From Dyadobacter sp. CY312 (GTDB lineage: Bacteria > Bacteroidota > Bacteroidia > Cytophagales > Spirosomataceae): a stretch of DNA of 64,000 nucleotides. The stretch spans positions 1-64,000 of the forward strand of contig NZ_JAJUXG010000027.1 of assembly GCF_021390535.1 (NCBI RefSeq). Direction: 5' to 3'. The notes below the pieces were generated by a model. That model was given only the letters and a program-made list of their open reading frames with translations. It had not been told where the DNA came from and made no database searches. A program made the translations under genes and the position numbers. Shown here in pieces: positions 52,884-62,696 of the stretch; within the stretch, counting starts at the first letter, position 1, and each line of letters opens with the position of its first letter.

Positions 52884-53774
52884 TTAAAGATCCCGGATTA
52901 GCAGTTTGCAATCCTGTACATGTTTGTAGCGGTTATGGTTCGGCCCGCAGTTAAAGCTATCAAGTTGTTCGCTTTGGAAGGCTTTTACAAATGAATCCGG
53001 AGTGATATTATGAGAAAGCCAGCTGTTAAATAGCCTGGCAATTTGAGGTGCATTCAACCGCGTTTCAATATGCCCAAGCTTGTCCAACGCATAATACAAT
53101 GCCGCAATCCGAAGTCTACTGCCAGTGTTATTGTTCTTAAAAAGGTAAACATCCCCATTCTCAGTACCAGCAATCCACTGCTCTTTGAGTAGAACATCAA
53201 TGAGTTTGTGAAACTTCGCTCGTTTTTCTGAATCGTCCCTTCCGGTCAGAATCTGGTGAAAATGTAAATGCGCTTGTTTCTTCGAAACTTTTTCCGTTTC
53301 TGGCTGCTCAGACTCTTCAAGAAGATGGTGGAATTCTAATTTAAGATCCAGCAACCAGTGATTCAGATCAATCTCAGGTTTCAGTTCTATTTCCTGAGGC
53401 AATGTTGTAAGCCACTGGTAGATTTTTTGAACGGTCTGTTCTGCCGCTTTAAAAGAACCGTAATCTTCTCTTGCCAAAAGCTGCTGAAAAACCAAGCGGT
53501 TATTTTTAAGAAGGTACCACATCCTTCTACGGATCAAATTGATGCGCTGTCTTTTGGAGCTATTCAGATACCAATAGTTGACAGGTTTTTGCAGAAATTT
53601 TTCATAATCATCCAGATAAGTCCTGGTGTTATTGTCAACCGAGAAACTGTGCCGGTTGTGATAAAGGATCAGCATCCTGTTTAGACAGGTCAACTCATTC
53701 TGGTAAAAAACACCTGCAAATTCTTCAGACAAGTATTTAAGGAATGGGTACTGTAAATTTGAATTAAGGTTCAT
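52884..53774 (-). CDS. Unknown protein, RteC-like C-terminal region
   Basis: 296 residues from ATG 53774, which is preceded by a purine-rich GAGAGAGAGAG ribosome site; an upstream start at 53885 is unlikely. Mainly helical, with basic stretches (KRQRINLIRRRMWYLL). The end (LRIAALYYALDKLGHIETRL, PQIARLFNSWLSHNITPDSF) resembles the C-terminus of RteC-type and related mobile-element proteins. Last recognisable gene of the accessory region. A regulator of excision or transfer is a reasonable guess only. Confidence 0.55.
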   Translation of the reverse strand: MNLNSNLQYPFLKYLSEEFAGVFYQNELTCLNRMLILYHNRHSFSVDNNTRTYLDDYEKFLQKPVNYWYLNSSKRQRINLIRRRMWYLLKNNRLVFQQLLAREDYGSFKAAEQTVQKIYQWLTTLPQEIELKPEIDLNHWLLDLKLEFHHLLEESEQPETEKVSKKQAHLHFHQILTGRDDSEKRAKFHKLIDVLLKEQWIAGTENGDVYLFKNNNTGSRLRIAALYYALDKLGHIETRLNAPQIARLFNSWLSHNITPDSFVKAFQSEQLDSFNCGPNHNRYKHVQDCKLLIRDL

Positions 53775-54299
53775 CTCTCTCTCTCTTCGTTTTCGTTGCA
53801 CACAATTAAACCCAGACAAAGTCTGTTTCGCTGACTTTGAAAACCAATATAGAAAAGTAAGGTGAGATTTTCTGTACCTGATCAAATTCTACATGGGTGG
53901 ACACTTTAACATTATAAAAAAAGGATTTTACTGGTAGGTTTGGAAAATACGGCTCGTAAAACTAGTCTGACGGTTAAATTGAATTAGCCAAAACTTGATT
54001 TTTACTGCACGGTTGAACTATCTAAAACTAAATCTTACGAATTATCACGAATATTTTTCTTGCGCGCCAATTGGAAATTTCGGAACCTTTGAGTTACTCT
54101 TCAATTTTGGTGAAACTTGAAGAGAAATTTTAACCATTTTAGGGCTGACCAGATCGACGCAAATTTATATTCGCCTTTTTAGAGTATTTGTTTCCTGAGA
54201 CTTAAAACAATTGCGAAACTTCTTTCATTTGATACTCATTCCATTGAAATTATAAAAATTAGTTGTGATTTTCAGTTATAACTTGTTCCGTATCCATTA
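53775..54299. other. Intergenic stretch, right edge of accessory region
   Basis: AT-rich and without a credible gene or terminator. The right attachment site of the element should be here or in the next few hundred bases, but I found no clear direct repeat of the left side. Confidence 0.35.
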
Positions 54300-54362
54300 A
54301 AACCTTTTACCAAAAGTGGCGAACAACCAACCTTTGATCACTCGATTCCGTGGCAAATTGGC
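54300..54362. mobile_element. IS-end fragment truncating a gene
   Basis: TTGATCAC, then GATTCCGTGGCAAATTGGCC match the end region of miniature element copy 2 (TTGACCAC, GGTTCCGTGGCAGATGGACC). The outermost TGGAGAATTC is missing. The homologous part of the neighbouring coding sequence stops exactly here. Confidence 0.5.
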
Positions 54363-57327
54363 CATCTGAACTTTGCTGCATCGACTGCGTTCCACTGCAG
54401 AGTCAGCAATACCTTGCTTCCACCAGGTACCGCTTCTGACACCTCCCAAAAGACAGGCACTACTCTTGAAGGATCAGCAATAGTAATGCCATCCAAAGAA
54501 CTCTGAGTTTTCACCGTAAAGTGATCCACATCTCCTGAGTTTGACAGGGTGAGCGGGGTATAAGATGAAGAAGAGGATCCTACCGGAAAGACAATGTTGG
54601 TGTTCCCAACATTATTAATTGTTAGACCGCCACTACCGTCCGTCACGACATATTTGGAAGCGTCGGCACCAATAACGGTTCCACCTACGACCAGGTTATC
54701 GCTACTCAGTTTCAATTTTCCTTTTGCAAAAGTGAGATCCTTAGTCACCGTCAATGGACCCTGAATCGTAATTCCCATATCGTTGTTTACAGTCAGAGCT
54801 GGTACCGTGTTGTTTACAAATAGCCCAACTGGCAGTGTCTGACCTGTTGTTCCGTTCAGGTGTACCTGAGCCAGTTGGTCAGGAGCAACGGTAACATTCA
54901 GATTTCCAGTTTCTGCCGAAACCAAATCGTCCAAATAAAGGGAAGCATTGCCCTCTGACTCAATGGTGAACGTTCCCACTTTTAGATCCAGTTTTCCAGC
55001 ATGCACCAAATTATCCCACTTTGGATTGATTTGACTCCTGCCGGGTTATCGATGATTAAGTTACCCCAGGTTCCATTGTTAAGAGCGGATGCCCCAGGTA
55101 TGATTTGTTTATCTGCAGCAGCAAATATAACGCTACCGTTATTAGTCAGGGGATGAGCAGGATCAAATGTCCCGAATAAGGATGATTGATTGATCAACTG
55201 AACGTCCTTTGGTATAACTGTGGCCGCAACATTGTTTGACCATCTGTGTCCTGGAAGGATCGTAATTTTTGTTGCCTTATTACTTGGTGGATTGGAAGCA
55301 TCAGACTGTACCCATGCTGTTCCGTTGTATACCTCCCAGTTGACATTGCTCCCAAGGTCTACATCTCCGGTACTGCGGTATTCATTCAATTTTTCACTAG
55401 GTTCAGTCACTGTTACGTCAGCTATTTTAGCCCACCCGCTAAGCAACGTCGGATTTTGTAGTGCCAGTTTAATTTCAGGATTGTTGTTATCTTCTGAATT
55501 AATGATCGCCGCACCGAAAACATATTGTCCGCTGGAAATATCGCTAACCGTTACATCCAGATCGTATTCGTTCCTACTGCCTTCAATCCAATTGGCAGGG
55601 TTCGCAGCGGGATCGATAATCAATTTTTTAACAACTCCGGTACCGGGTTCAAGGAGGGCGAATGCCACTTTATACTTGTTATTCCAATGTTTATTGTTAT
55701 TAGGACATACACCGATGGCGATATTCTTCCATATGTGTCCAATCCTGAATGGTTGACCCGATTTAATAGTAGTCGGCAACGATACACTCGATGGATAAAG
55801 TCTGTAACCGCCTTTCACCATAAAGCTCTGAACCAATTCGGGTGCGTCCTTTACCCAACCTTCTGTTTCAGCAACTTCGCGCAGATCCAGGTAGTTAGCA
55901 TGAAATTTGATAGCATCATTGTAAGTGTGTTGATAGGTTGTTTTCCATGTAGAACCGGCAGGATAGGTATGATCACCTTGGTCCTCCCAGGGTTTCCAGG
56001 TCGGGCTAGCTTCCTGACTTCCTCCCCAGTAGCACTGTTCCCCCACAAACATAGCAGCCGGAAAGAGTCGGTTATGCAATTGTTCTTCTTCCCAGGTAAT
56101 GTACTTGCTTCCAAGTCCGTCGCGACGGGGAACGTAGTTATTTTTAATAAATGCATTATCCCGGAGTATATCGTAATTGGTGGAATGAAGAATATTAGAG
56201 GTAACTACAGGAATGACCCTTTTAAAACTAGATCCGTATAAATCATATACCCATCTCCATACCTGCGTTTTCGACTCCCATGCATCATTCAGGTAACGTT
56301 CACTGTGACCTTCACCCCACCATCCAAAATTGTATCCATCCACATAGTCTACCACAGCCGGATCGTCAAATTCTTTTGCAAAGGCCTGTATAAACTTGGT
56401 GAATTTCTCCTGAAAAACAGGATCGTCTAGGTAAGGATTGTCATTATTTCTACCATCACTGGTTTTATAGGATTTGGCGCCAGCGTCAAATACATATTTC
56501 GGTGTGCTTTGGTGCCAGTTATCCTGCGAATCCGTGTAAATTCTAAATGCCAGCTTCAACTTACGATCCCTTGCCCCTTTAACTAATGCCTTGAAATTAT
56601 CATTAAACAACCACGCGTATTTGCCTTCCTCCGGCTCCATTTCCGCCCACCTCCAGCGGATGTAAAAGGTAGACGCATACTTATCTGCGTTTGCGCCTTG
56701 TCTTGCCCAATAAGTGGTAGCATTAGCTACATCGTCAGCGGCATCGTCGTATAATGTCCAGCCCATTCCTGGATTTCGTATAAGAGAAACCTGGTCCGGA
56801 CTAAATGATAAGGTCGAATTGTTGGGAGCCGGTGCATTGGCTTCCCTTATGCTAAAATCATCTCCATATGCCCAACTGCCTATATTGGGCTTATAAAAAT
56901 AAACTTTTGCCGTTGTACCGGTACCCGTCGTAAATTTAAAACTGAGCTTGGTGTAGGTAGTTGAGGATGATAAGACGAAGCCACCTCCTGAGCCACCACT
57001 AAGATCTAGTCCCAACCTGACCGATTGACCAAAATCCTTGAGCTTAACCCATCCTTCCAGTACGTATGCCGTATTTGGTTTTAAACCGGCAATTTGTTGT
57101 TCAATACTACATTCATTACCGGTCAATTGAATGGCATAGGTGCCCGATTTAGCATCGTGGTCCACCACATCTATCCATGCACCATCCGGTGTCCATTTAG
57201 TCCAGGGGGATATATCCCATGCATTTCCATTTGGTTTATCTTCGAAGCTTGAATTCCTGACAAGCTGAGCATTGACATGTGACAGCATGAAAATACATGC
57301 TATAAATAAATAAATTTTTTTCATCAT
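54338..57327 (-). pseudogene. DUF4832-like glycosidase-type secreted protein, frameshifted and truncated
   Basis: Start ATG 57327, signal peptide ending SHVNAQ. A carbohydrate-binding-like beta domain (about 20-150), then a TIM-barrel-like part with RNPGMGWTLYDD, YIRWRWAEMEPEEGKYAW and YNFGWWGEGH, followed by a DUF4832-like C-terminal domain (to ~600). At 55021-55035 one base is missing: frame 1 ends at 54982, while the second frame continues NPKWDNLVHAGKLDLKVGTF. The tail, where a T9SS sorting domain would be expected, is replaced by an IS end (last codons WPICHGIE belong to it). The binding motif at 57572-57609 lies upstream. Confidence 0.75.
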
Positions 57328-57546
57328 GTTGTTTAATGGTTTAGTGTTTTTTTAGCGTAAGCACTTCATGTATGTAAATTGTTGTCTACAAAAGCCATGA
57401 TGATACAGTTGTGTAGTAAATACTTCCATCCATCCTCGAAGCATTGGGTTTTGACTATTACACATTTTTTTAAGCATCCGGCGCAACCTCATCGGCCAAT
57501 ATTTTGTAACTATTTTACTATAAATTATAATAAAAATATACATAGT

Positions 57547-57609
57547 CAAAAGTAGGGCATGCTAGGTAATACCAGGAGGGAATAAATTCTGTTTGGTGGG
57601 GTATTTTTG
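57547..57609 (-). promoter_or_regulatory. C-rich direct-repeat motif, copy A, with TTTTG box
   Basis: On the minus strand AAAATACCCC, 15 bases, TTCCCTCC (57609 to 57574) and, 23 bases later, TTTTG (57551-57547). Same layout as copies B and C. It precedes the DUF4832-like gene by about 220 bases. The rest of 57328-58104 shows no gene. Confidence 0.5.
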
Positions 57610-58104
57610 ATTTTCTCGTAAAGGTTGGTTGTGGAATTCGGTCAAAGTGTCCCCCCATTTTGGATCCCACTCAATACCTGAGAAATAGTTACTGTGAAAT
57701 CAACCTTTTTTGAATTAAACTACTCACGCAAAAATTGCACTGGGAGAAGAATTTGAATGTAGGCTCATTTTATTCCGCTTAACGGGGAATTTTAAAGTTT
57801 GAGGTATCCACCATAAGGAAGTAAAAAAAGGAAGTTCCTTCCAACGGAAGTACTTAATAACATTGGAGCAAGAATCAGCGATAGAGAGTATTGTGGGAGG
57901 TCAACTTGGATGAGGTATAGCTCTATTAATAGCCCTATTTCAATACAAGCAAAATAGTCGGTAATTATTCTAAGCCTAGTTCTATCCTATTGTCGACGCT
58001 AACAGAATTCCCAGAGTTAACCCTAATGATACATTGTTTCGACCCTCAGAACGCGAACTTCCCACGCCTAAAATGCGACCTAATACGATCTCGCTGGGAG
58101 ATTT

Positions 58105-59190
58105 TCACTTTGACTGTTGCAGGCCACTCACATACGCAGAGGGACTCATGCCAAACTGCTTTTGAAAATCTCTTGAAAAGTTAGACGGTACACTGTAACC
58201 CACCATATCGGCCACTTCATTGATTTTGTAGTTATTCTCTGCCAGTAATGCCGCCGCCTTTTTAAGCCTTGATAGGTTGATCAACTCATTGGGCGACATA
58301 TCCGATATCCCCTTTATCTTGCGGTACAACGTTGGGCGGCTCATGTTCATCAGGGATGAGAGTAGGTCAACATCCAGGTTGCTATCCGTAACTCGTTCTG
58401 AGATGATTGTATTAAGCTGTTCGAGAAAATTTTGATCGGCCTTTGAAAACCCTATGCCTTTCATATGCGTAAGGGGAGAGTGGGCGAAGTACTCTTTAAC
58501 AATATTGCGGTTTTTAATCATGCTAGCTATTTGTGCAGATAAAAAATCCAGAGAAAAGGGTTTTTCTATATAGGCATCTGCCCCCTCTCCCAATCCTTCT
58601 AGTTTTGATTTGATTGAAGTCTTGGCCGTGAGCAAAATAATCGGAATATGGCTAAAACGAACATCATTTTTCATTTTTCTGCAAAGTTCAATACCATCCA
58701 TCACAGGCATCATGATATCACTGATAACCAGCTGGAAATTTTCCTTTTGTAATAGATCGATAGCTTGCTGTCCGTCAGACGCTCTGAAAATATTATATGA
58801 CCCGCCGAGGTCCCTGGCAAGATAATTGAGTATTTCCAGATTATCTTCCACCAGCATAATGAAAGGTTTGGACGGATCCTCAATGGCTTCGACTTCATTA
58901 TCGTCTGTCCAAGCCAGATAGTCTGCCTTGCTATAATCTTCCCCTTTTAAGTCCATCTGATAGTCCTGATGAATGGGGAGCGAAAGCAGAAAAAACTGTT
59001 GACAATCATCCGTCACACACCGTCCAACCCTCAGTATAACAGGTTCCCCGTTCCCAACAGTGCAATAGCAGGTAACAACAGCCTTAAGCAAAATGATGGA
59101 TATTAAAGCGTTAACAAAAGACTTGTCAATGCGGTAAGATTTTACTCTTAGGTATTCTGTCGAGTCTATATTCTCTACCGCCTTACCCAT
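58105..59190 (-). pseudogene. Hybrid two-component system, C-terminal half (receiver + AraC)
   Basis: 361 codons remain. Residues 70-88 (QFFLLSLPIHQDYQ) resemble the last strand of a HATPase domain; the receiver follows (FIMLVEDNLEILNYLARDLG; LVISDIMMPVMDG with the Asp; LLTAKTS) and then an AraC HTH (LSSLMNMSRPTLYRKIKGIS, INEVADMVGYSVPSNFSRDFQKQFG). Full hybrid regulators of SusC/D loci have about 1300 residues with sensor and kinase. The first ~65 residues do not look like any kinase, so the gene seems to have lost its 5' three quarters; the DNA-binding half might still be made. Confidence 0.75.
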
Positions 59191-59433
59191 ATCTCACATT
59201 CACTAAGAATTATAAACTATGGTTAAGTCGGTAGATATGTCTAAGTTAATTAGTAGGTCGCTTGAAAGCGGGGTAAATCAAAATCTACTTCGTAGTTTGC
59301 AATACCACATTAGCAGACTAGGTAGGCTTCGGGTAATGATGAAACGCCAAAAAACTGGGGTATAGGCATTCACACACCCATTCAAAAATCACCTGTCACA
59401 ATTTACCAACTAGATAGCCATGAGAATTACTGA
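59191..59433. other. Intergenic stretch, no gene seen
   Basis: Where the missing sensor and kinase part of the hybrid regulator should be there is only AT-rich sequence without recognisable coding remains. Confidence 0.35.
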
Positions 59434-59498
59434 TACAAATACCCCCCGAAAAAAGGAATTTACTCCCCCTTACATCACATATTTTAAGTGAAACTTTG
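59434..59498 (+). promoter_or_regulatory. C-rich direct-repeat motif, copy B, with TTTG box
   Basis: AAATACCCCCCG ... ATTTACTCCCCC (two TAC-led C-tracts 21 bases apart, 59440 and 59461), then 24 bases, CTTTG (TTTG 59495-59498). No intact gene follows on this strand: only a 14-codon ATG frame at 59682. It appears to be a promoter whose gene was lost. Confidence 0.5.
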
Positions 59499-59778
59499 TA
59501 GCCGAAAAATAACCAATAAATCAGCCATACTTTAACTTTTTGTGTCAAAATCGTACGCTCCTTAAACTTCAACAGTGAATGAGCATTTATGATAAAGTTC
59601 TTGATATTTTGATGCTGATGCAAGGAGTATAATTGAGATCATCATTTGGAACATTCCAATAAAGAAGCAACCTCTTAGCCATGAAGTATTATACACACAC
59701 TACTCCCACATATATTAAATCTTGATTCAGTCCTTATTACCACAATTGTAATTCAAAAACAGAGAACTAACAACTAAT

Positions 59779-59827
59779 TAGAAAAAGGTCAAAAACACTT
59801 GCGAAAAGCATTTTTGACCTTTTTCTA
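59779..59827. terminator. 17-bp bidirectional terminator
   Basis: AGAAAAAGGTCAAAAA pairs fully with TTTTTGACCTTTTTCT around a 15-base loop. T-rich on either strand; 80 bases beyond the stop of the T9SS gene on the minus strand. Confidence 0.85.
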
Positions 59828-59907
59828 TCTTAACTGAGCTAACAAATAAAATTAGAGTCCACCAAGCTGACTACGCATCCTAAGAGGTGACTTTCAAATA
59901 AGCTCCT

Positions 59908-61878
59908 TTACTTTTTGACTATAATTTTTTGACTTAACGACGCACCATTTTTTAAATTGAAATGGATTATATAAAGACCATTTGTAAGAGAGCCTATTTC
60001 AAGGTTATTATGCATCAATGCACCTAAATCGAGTTTCAGCATCCCAAACTGATCGTAAATTTTTACACTATTTACATTTTCCATATCTAAATTGGATATA
60101 TTCAGGACTGTGGATACCGGATTTGGATAAAGAGAAACGAGTGATTCTAAGTTTTTTGCAACTAAACTTTTGATTGAGCTATAAGCGTATGAATTATCAT
60201 TATCGACCATTTTTAAGCGGTAATAAATCGTTTTCATAGCGGCGATATCTGAATCTACAAACTGGTAGTTACCGATTGGGTTACTTCCAACGTTAGAAAC
60301 TGCGTTCCATTTTTTTGCATCAGAACTTTTTTCTATCTCAAAATGAGAGAAGTCAACTTCGTCAGCTGTTTTCCATTGAAGGAGGGCATTTTTATTTTCA
60401 AGTGACACATCAAACTTCACCAAACGAACCGGTAATGGATCCTGAATCCATTTAACTGAAATGGAACGGAACGGGCTAGCTATATTTTCCTCTCCTATGT
60501 GCAAAAACTCCTGGGATTCGAGTGAGGCGCTGCATGGTTTATAAACTTGAAGGTTATTAATGTTATAATAGAGCGGATTATCATAAATAGCCTTAATAAA
60601 AAACTCGCCTACCGTTGACGAGCTTAAAGTAAGTGTTGCCACAGCTGCTGTAATTGTAAGATTTGTACCTGAAAGTGTTCCACCTGTTACAGACTGAATA
60701 GTAACACCCGTAGGTATTTCAATTTTTACAACATTGGTTTGACCACTTTGAACAGAAGACCAAGAAAATGGAATCTCAACTTGAATAGTGCCTGTATTAA
60801 CGATATCCTCACCAGTTTCTCCACTTGGAAAACTCATACTAAATGTAGGTTCAGGAGGTGAGGGAATTGTCGGAACAGCAGTCTGTGCTTGTGCTTCCCA
60901 ACTACCCGGGGTAAAAGTGTTATTGATTGGGTTCGATTGGGTTCTCCAAATTCCTAACTGTATATCACCCTTAACGTCATATGTTGCTCCATCTGCTTGC
61001 CTGATCAGCCATAAAATTCTTGCAGTCTTTAAGTTGTCTACACTCGCATTGAAGCCGTCACGATCAACGTCATAATTGGACGTTGAATTAAGCGTATACT
61101 GATATTCTCCCGGATAAAACCAATAACCTGGTGAAGGAGACCATTTGGACTGGTCCAGGCAAAATGCAGATTCAACTCGGACAAAATTGCGGTTCTGATC
61201 GAAGTAAGCCATACACGCTGGAAAAAAGTTGTAAGATGGGGTGCTTAGATTCTCCAATTGACTTTCCTGATCATCTACAATTACGTAAGAATTAGGAGCA
61301 ATAAATTCCTTCCAAACTAGGCCACTTCTACCTTGATTGCAAGTTTGAATCAGAATATCGCCAGTTAAAAACCGAATGATATTATTGTTACTTACATTCG
61401 GTGTACTGCCATAAAAAACAATTGTAGCGGTACCATCTACGATGTATTCCTGCCCTACCTTCGAAGCAAAATTACTCGTATTAATGTCATCAACAAGTGT
61501 ACCCGATTCACTATCACCGCTATATATTTTCAGCGAGGTTCCGGAATTAAAGCTAAGTTTCCACAAATTAAATATCACTTTACCATTACTTGATCCGTCA
61601 AGTGTTGGAGAAATTGTGATCGATTTCCTATTGGCAAAAGTTATGTTTTGATTGGGGAAATTAAAATAACCAATTGTTTTCCCTCCTATTGAACCTGCTG
61701 GTGAACCCGAAGGAACCGCACCAGGAAATAGATAATCGTGAGACGAGCCACCAAATGCGCCTACATGATATCCACCTGGCAAACTTGGACAGTTTTGTGC
61801 GTAGGAAATCGTTGTTATTAAATAAATGAGGATCAGCAAAAGCGAAAAGTGCTTCCATGAATTATAGAATGTTTTCAT
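59908..61878 (-). CDS. Exported protein with T9SS type A sorting domain
   Basis: 656 residues from ATG 61878 (ATG 61920 is in frame but gives a poorer signal). Signal peptide ends TISYAQ. The N-terminal third is beta-rich with SPTLDGSSNGKVIFNLWKL and EYIVDGTATIVFYG; the middle carries SPGYWFYPGEYQYTLNS. None of these belong to a family I can name. The linker DPLPVRLVKFDVSLENKNALLQW and the sorting domain (LYPNPVSTVLNISNL ... LTNGLYIIHFNL ... SQKIIVKK) are standard. Surface or extracellular protein exported by the type IX system. Confidence 0.8.
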   Translation of the reverse strand: MKTFYNSWKHFSLLLILIYLITTISYAQNCPSLPGGYHVGAFGGSSHDYLFPGAVPSGSPAGSIGGKTIGYFNFPNQNITFANRKSITISPTLDGSSNGKVIFNLWKLSFNSGTSLKIYSGDSESGTLVDDINTSNFASKVGQEYIVDGTATIVFYGSTPNVSNNNIIRFLTGDILIQTCNQGRSGLVWKEFIAPNSYVIVDDQESQLENLSTPSYNFFPACMAYFDQNRNFVRVESAFCLDQSKWSPSPGYWFYPGEYQYTLNSTSNYDVDRDGFNASVDNLKTARILWLIRQADGATYDVKGDIQLGIWRTQSNPINNTFTPGSWEAQAQTAVPTIPSPPEPTFSMSFPSGETGEDIVNTGTIQVEIPFSWSSVQSGQTNVVKIEIPTGVTIQSVTGGTLSGTNLTITAAVATLTLSSSTVGEFFIKAIYDNPLYYNINNLQVYKPCSASLESQEFLHIGEENIASPFRSISVKWIQDPLPVRLVKFDVSLENKNALLQWKTADEVDFSHFEIEKSSDAKKWNAVSNVGSNPIGNYQFVDSDIAAMKTIYYRLKMVDNDNSYAYSSIKSLVAKNLESLVSLYPNPVSTVLNISNLDMENVNSVKIYDQFGMLKLDLGALMHNNLEIGSLTNGLYIIHFNLKNGASLSQKIIVKK

Positions 61879-62370
61879 AAAAAAATTTGATTGTTTGAAA
61901 GTTTTTTTACAACACACCACTAAATTACGATAGTATAAATAAAATTACCATACTAATGTAATTTTATTTTTCTAGAAATTATTCGTTTTAAGATATTAGA
62001 AAAAGTGTCCCATCACAGCCAGTCATCTATAAGTTAATTCAACTCTATCCTTGCGAAGTTCTCAGCAGCACCGCATTGACTATGTTTTGATAGGATCACT
62101 TTTAAAGAGTTACCCCATCTTCCAGCACGGTGTACTCAAAGCATAGTCGGGTTTCAATCTCCCAAATCCTTACCCTGTTAAGTCTTAGTTAATTCTGGTA
62201 AGTCCTGGAGAATTAGTTTAGGCTTACTCCCACACAACCTACCAAATCTCCACATTCTCCGCATTGCGTATTCCACTGTCGAGGTTTTATTAGATGGATG
62301 AGAAACTCATCAGTACATGGATAGAAGTTCCTAAACCATGGCAGAAATCGTGGTTTACGGCATAAATACA
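61879..62370. other. Divergent upstream region
   Basis: About 490 AT-rich bases upstream of the T9SS gene (minus strand) leading into the SusC promoter region. No gene or clear hairpin seen. Confidence 0.35.
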
Positions 62371-62435
62371 GACAAATACACCCCCTCGGCGAGACATTAG
62401 CCTCCCCTTCATTGCATATCAATCCGATACCTTTG
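62371..62435 (+). promoter_or_regulatory. C-rich direct-repeat motif, copy C, upstream of SusC
   Basis: GACAAATACACCCCC, 15 bases, CCTCCCC (62371-62407), then 24 bases to TTTG (62432-62435). It lies about 260 bases before the SusC start, the only intact SusC gene in the right part of the window. It is the best supported functional copy. Confidence 0.55.
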
Positions 62436-62696
62436 TACTCTTTCTATTCATTTAATTCAATATTTTCAAAACATTCTTCAATATGCTTAGCGTTTCACTT
62501 TGCCGGTCTGGATGATATACCATTACAGCGTATGATTAAAATGCTACAATCATTTGATCTTTATAATAACTAAAGAAAGAATCATTTGATCTATTTCGTA
62601 ACACAGCGCCATTACAGTGGGGGCAGCGTAGCAATGAGCGAACTAGTATCACTTTCGATTATTAAACCCAATAAACTAATATTAATATGAAAAAAC

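Noticed and set aside
57352..57549. 65-codon minus-strand frame
   Set aside because: Lies in the promoter region of the DUF4832-like gene and has no protein-like pattern.
59396..59623. 75-codon minus-strand frame
   Set aside because: It runs antisense across the C-rich regulatory motif; composition looks random.
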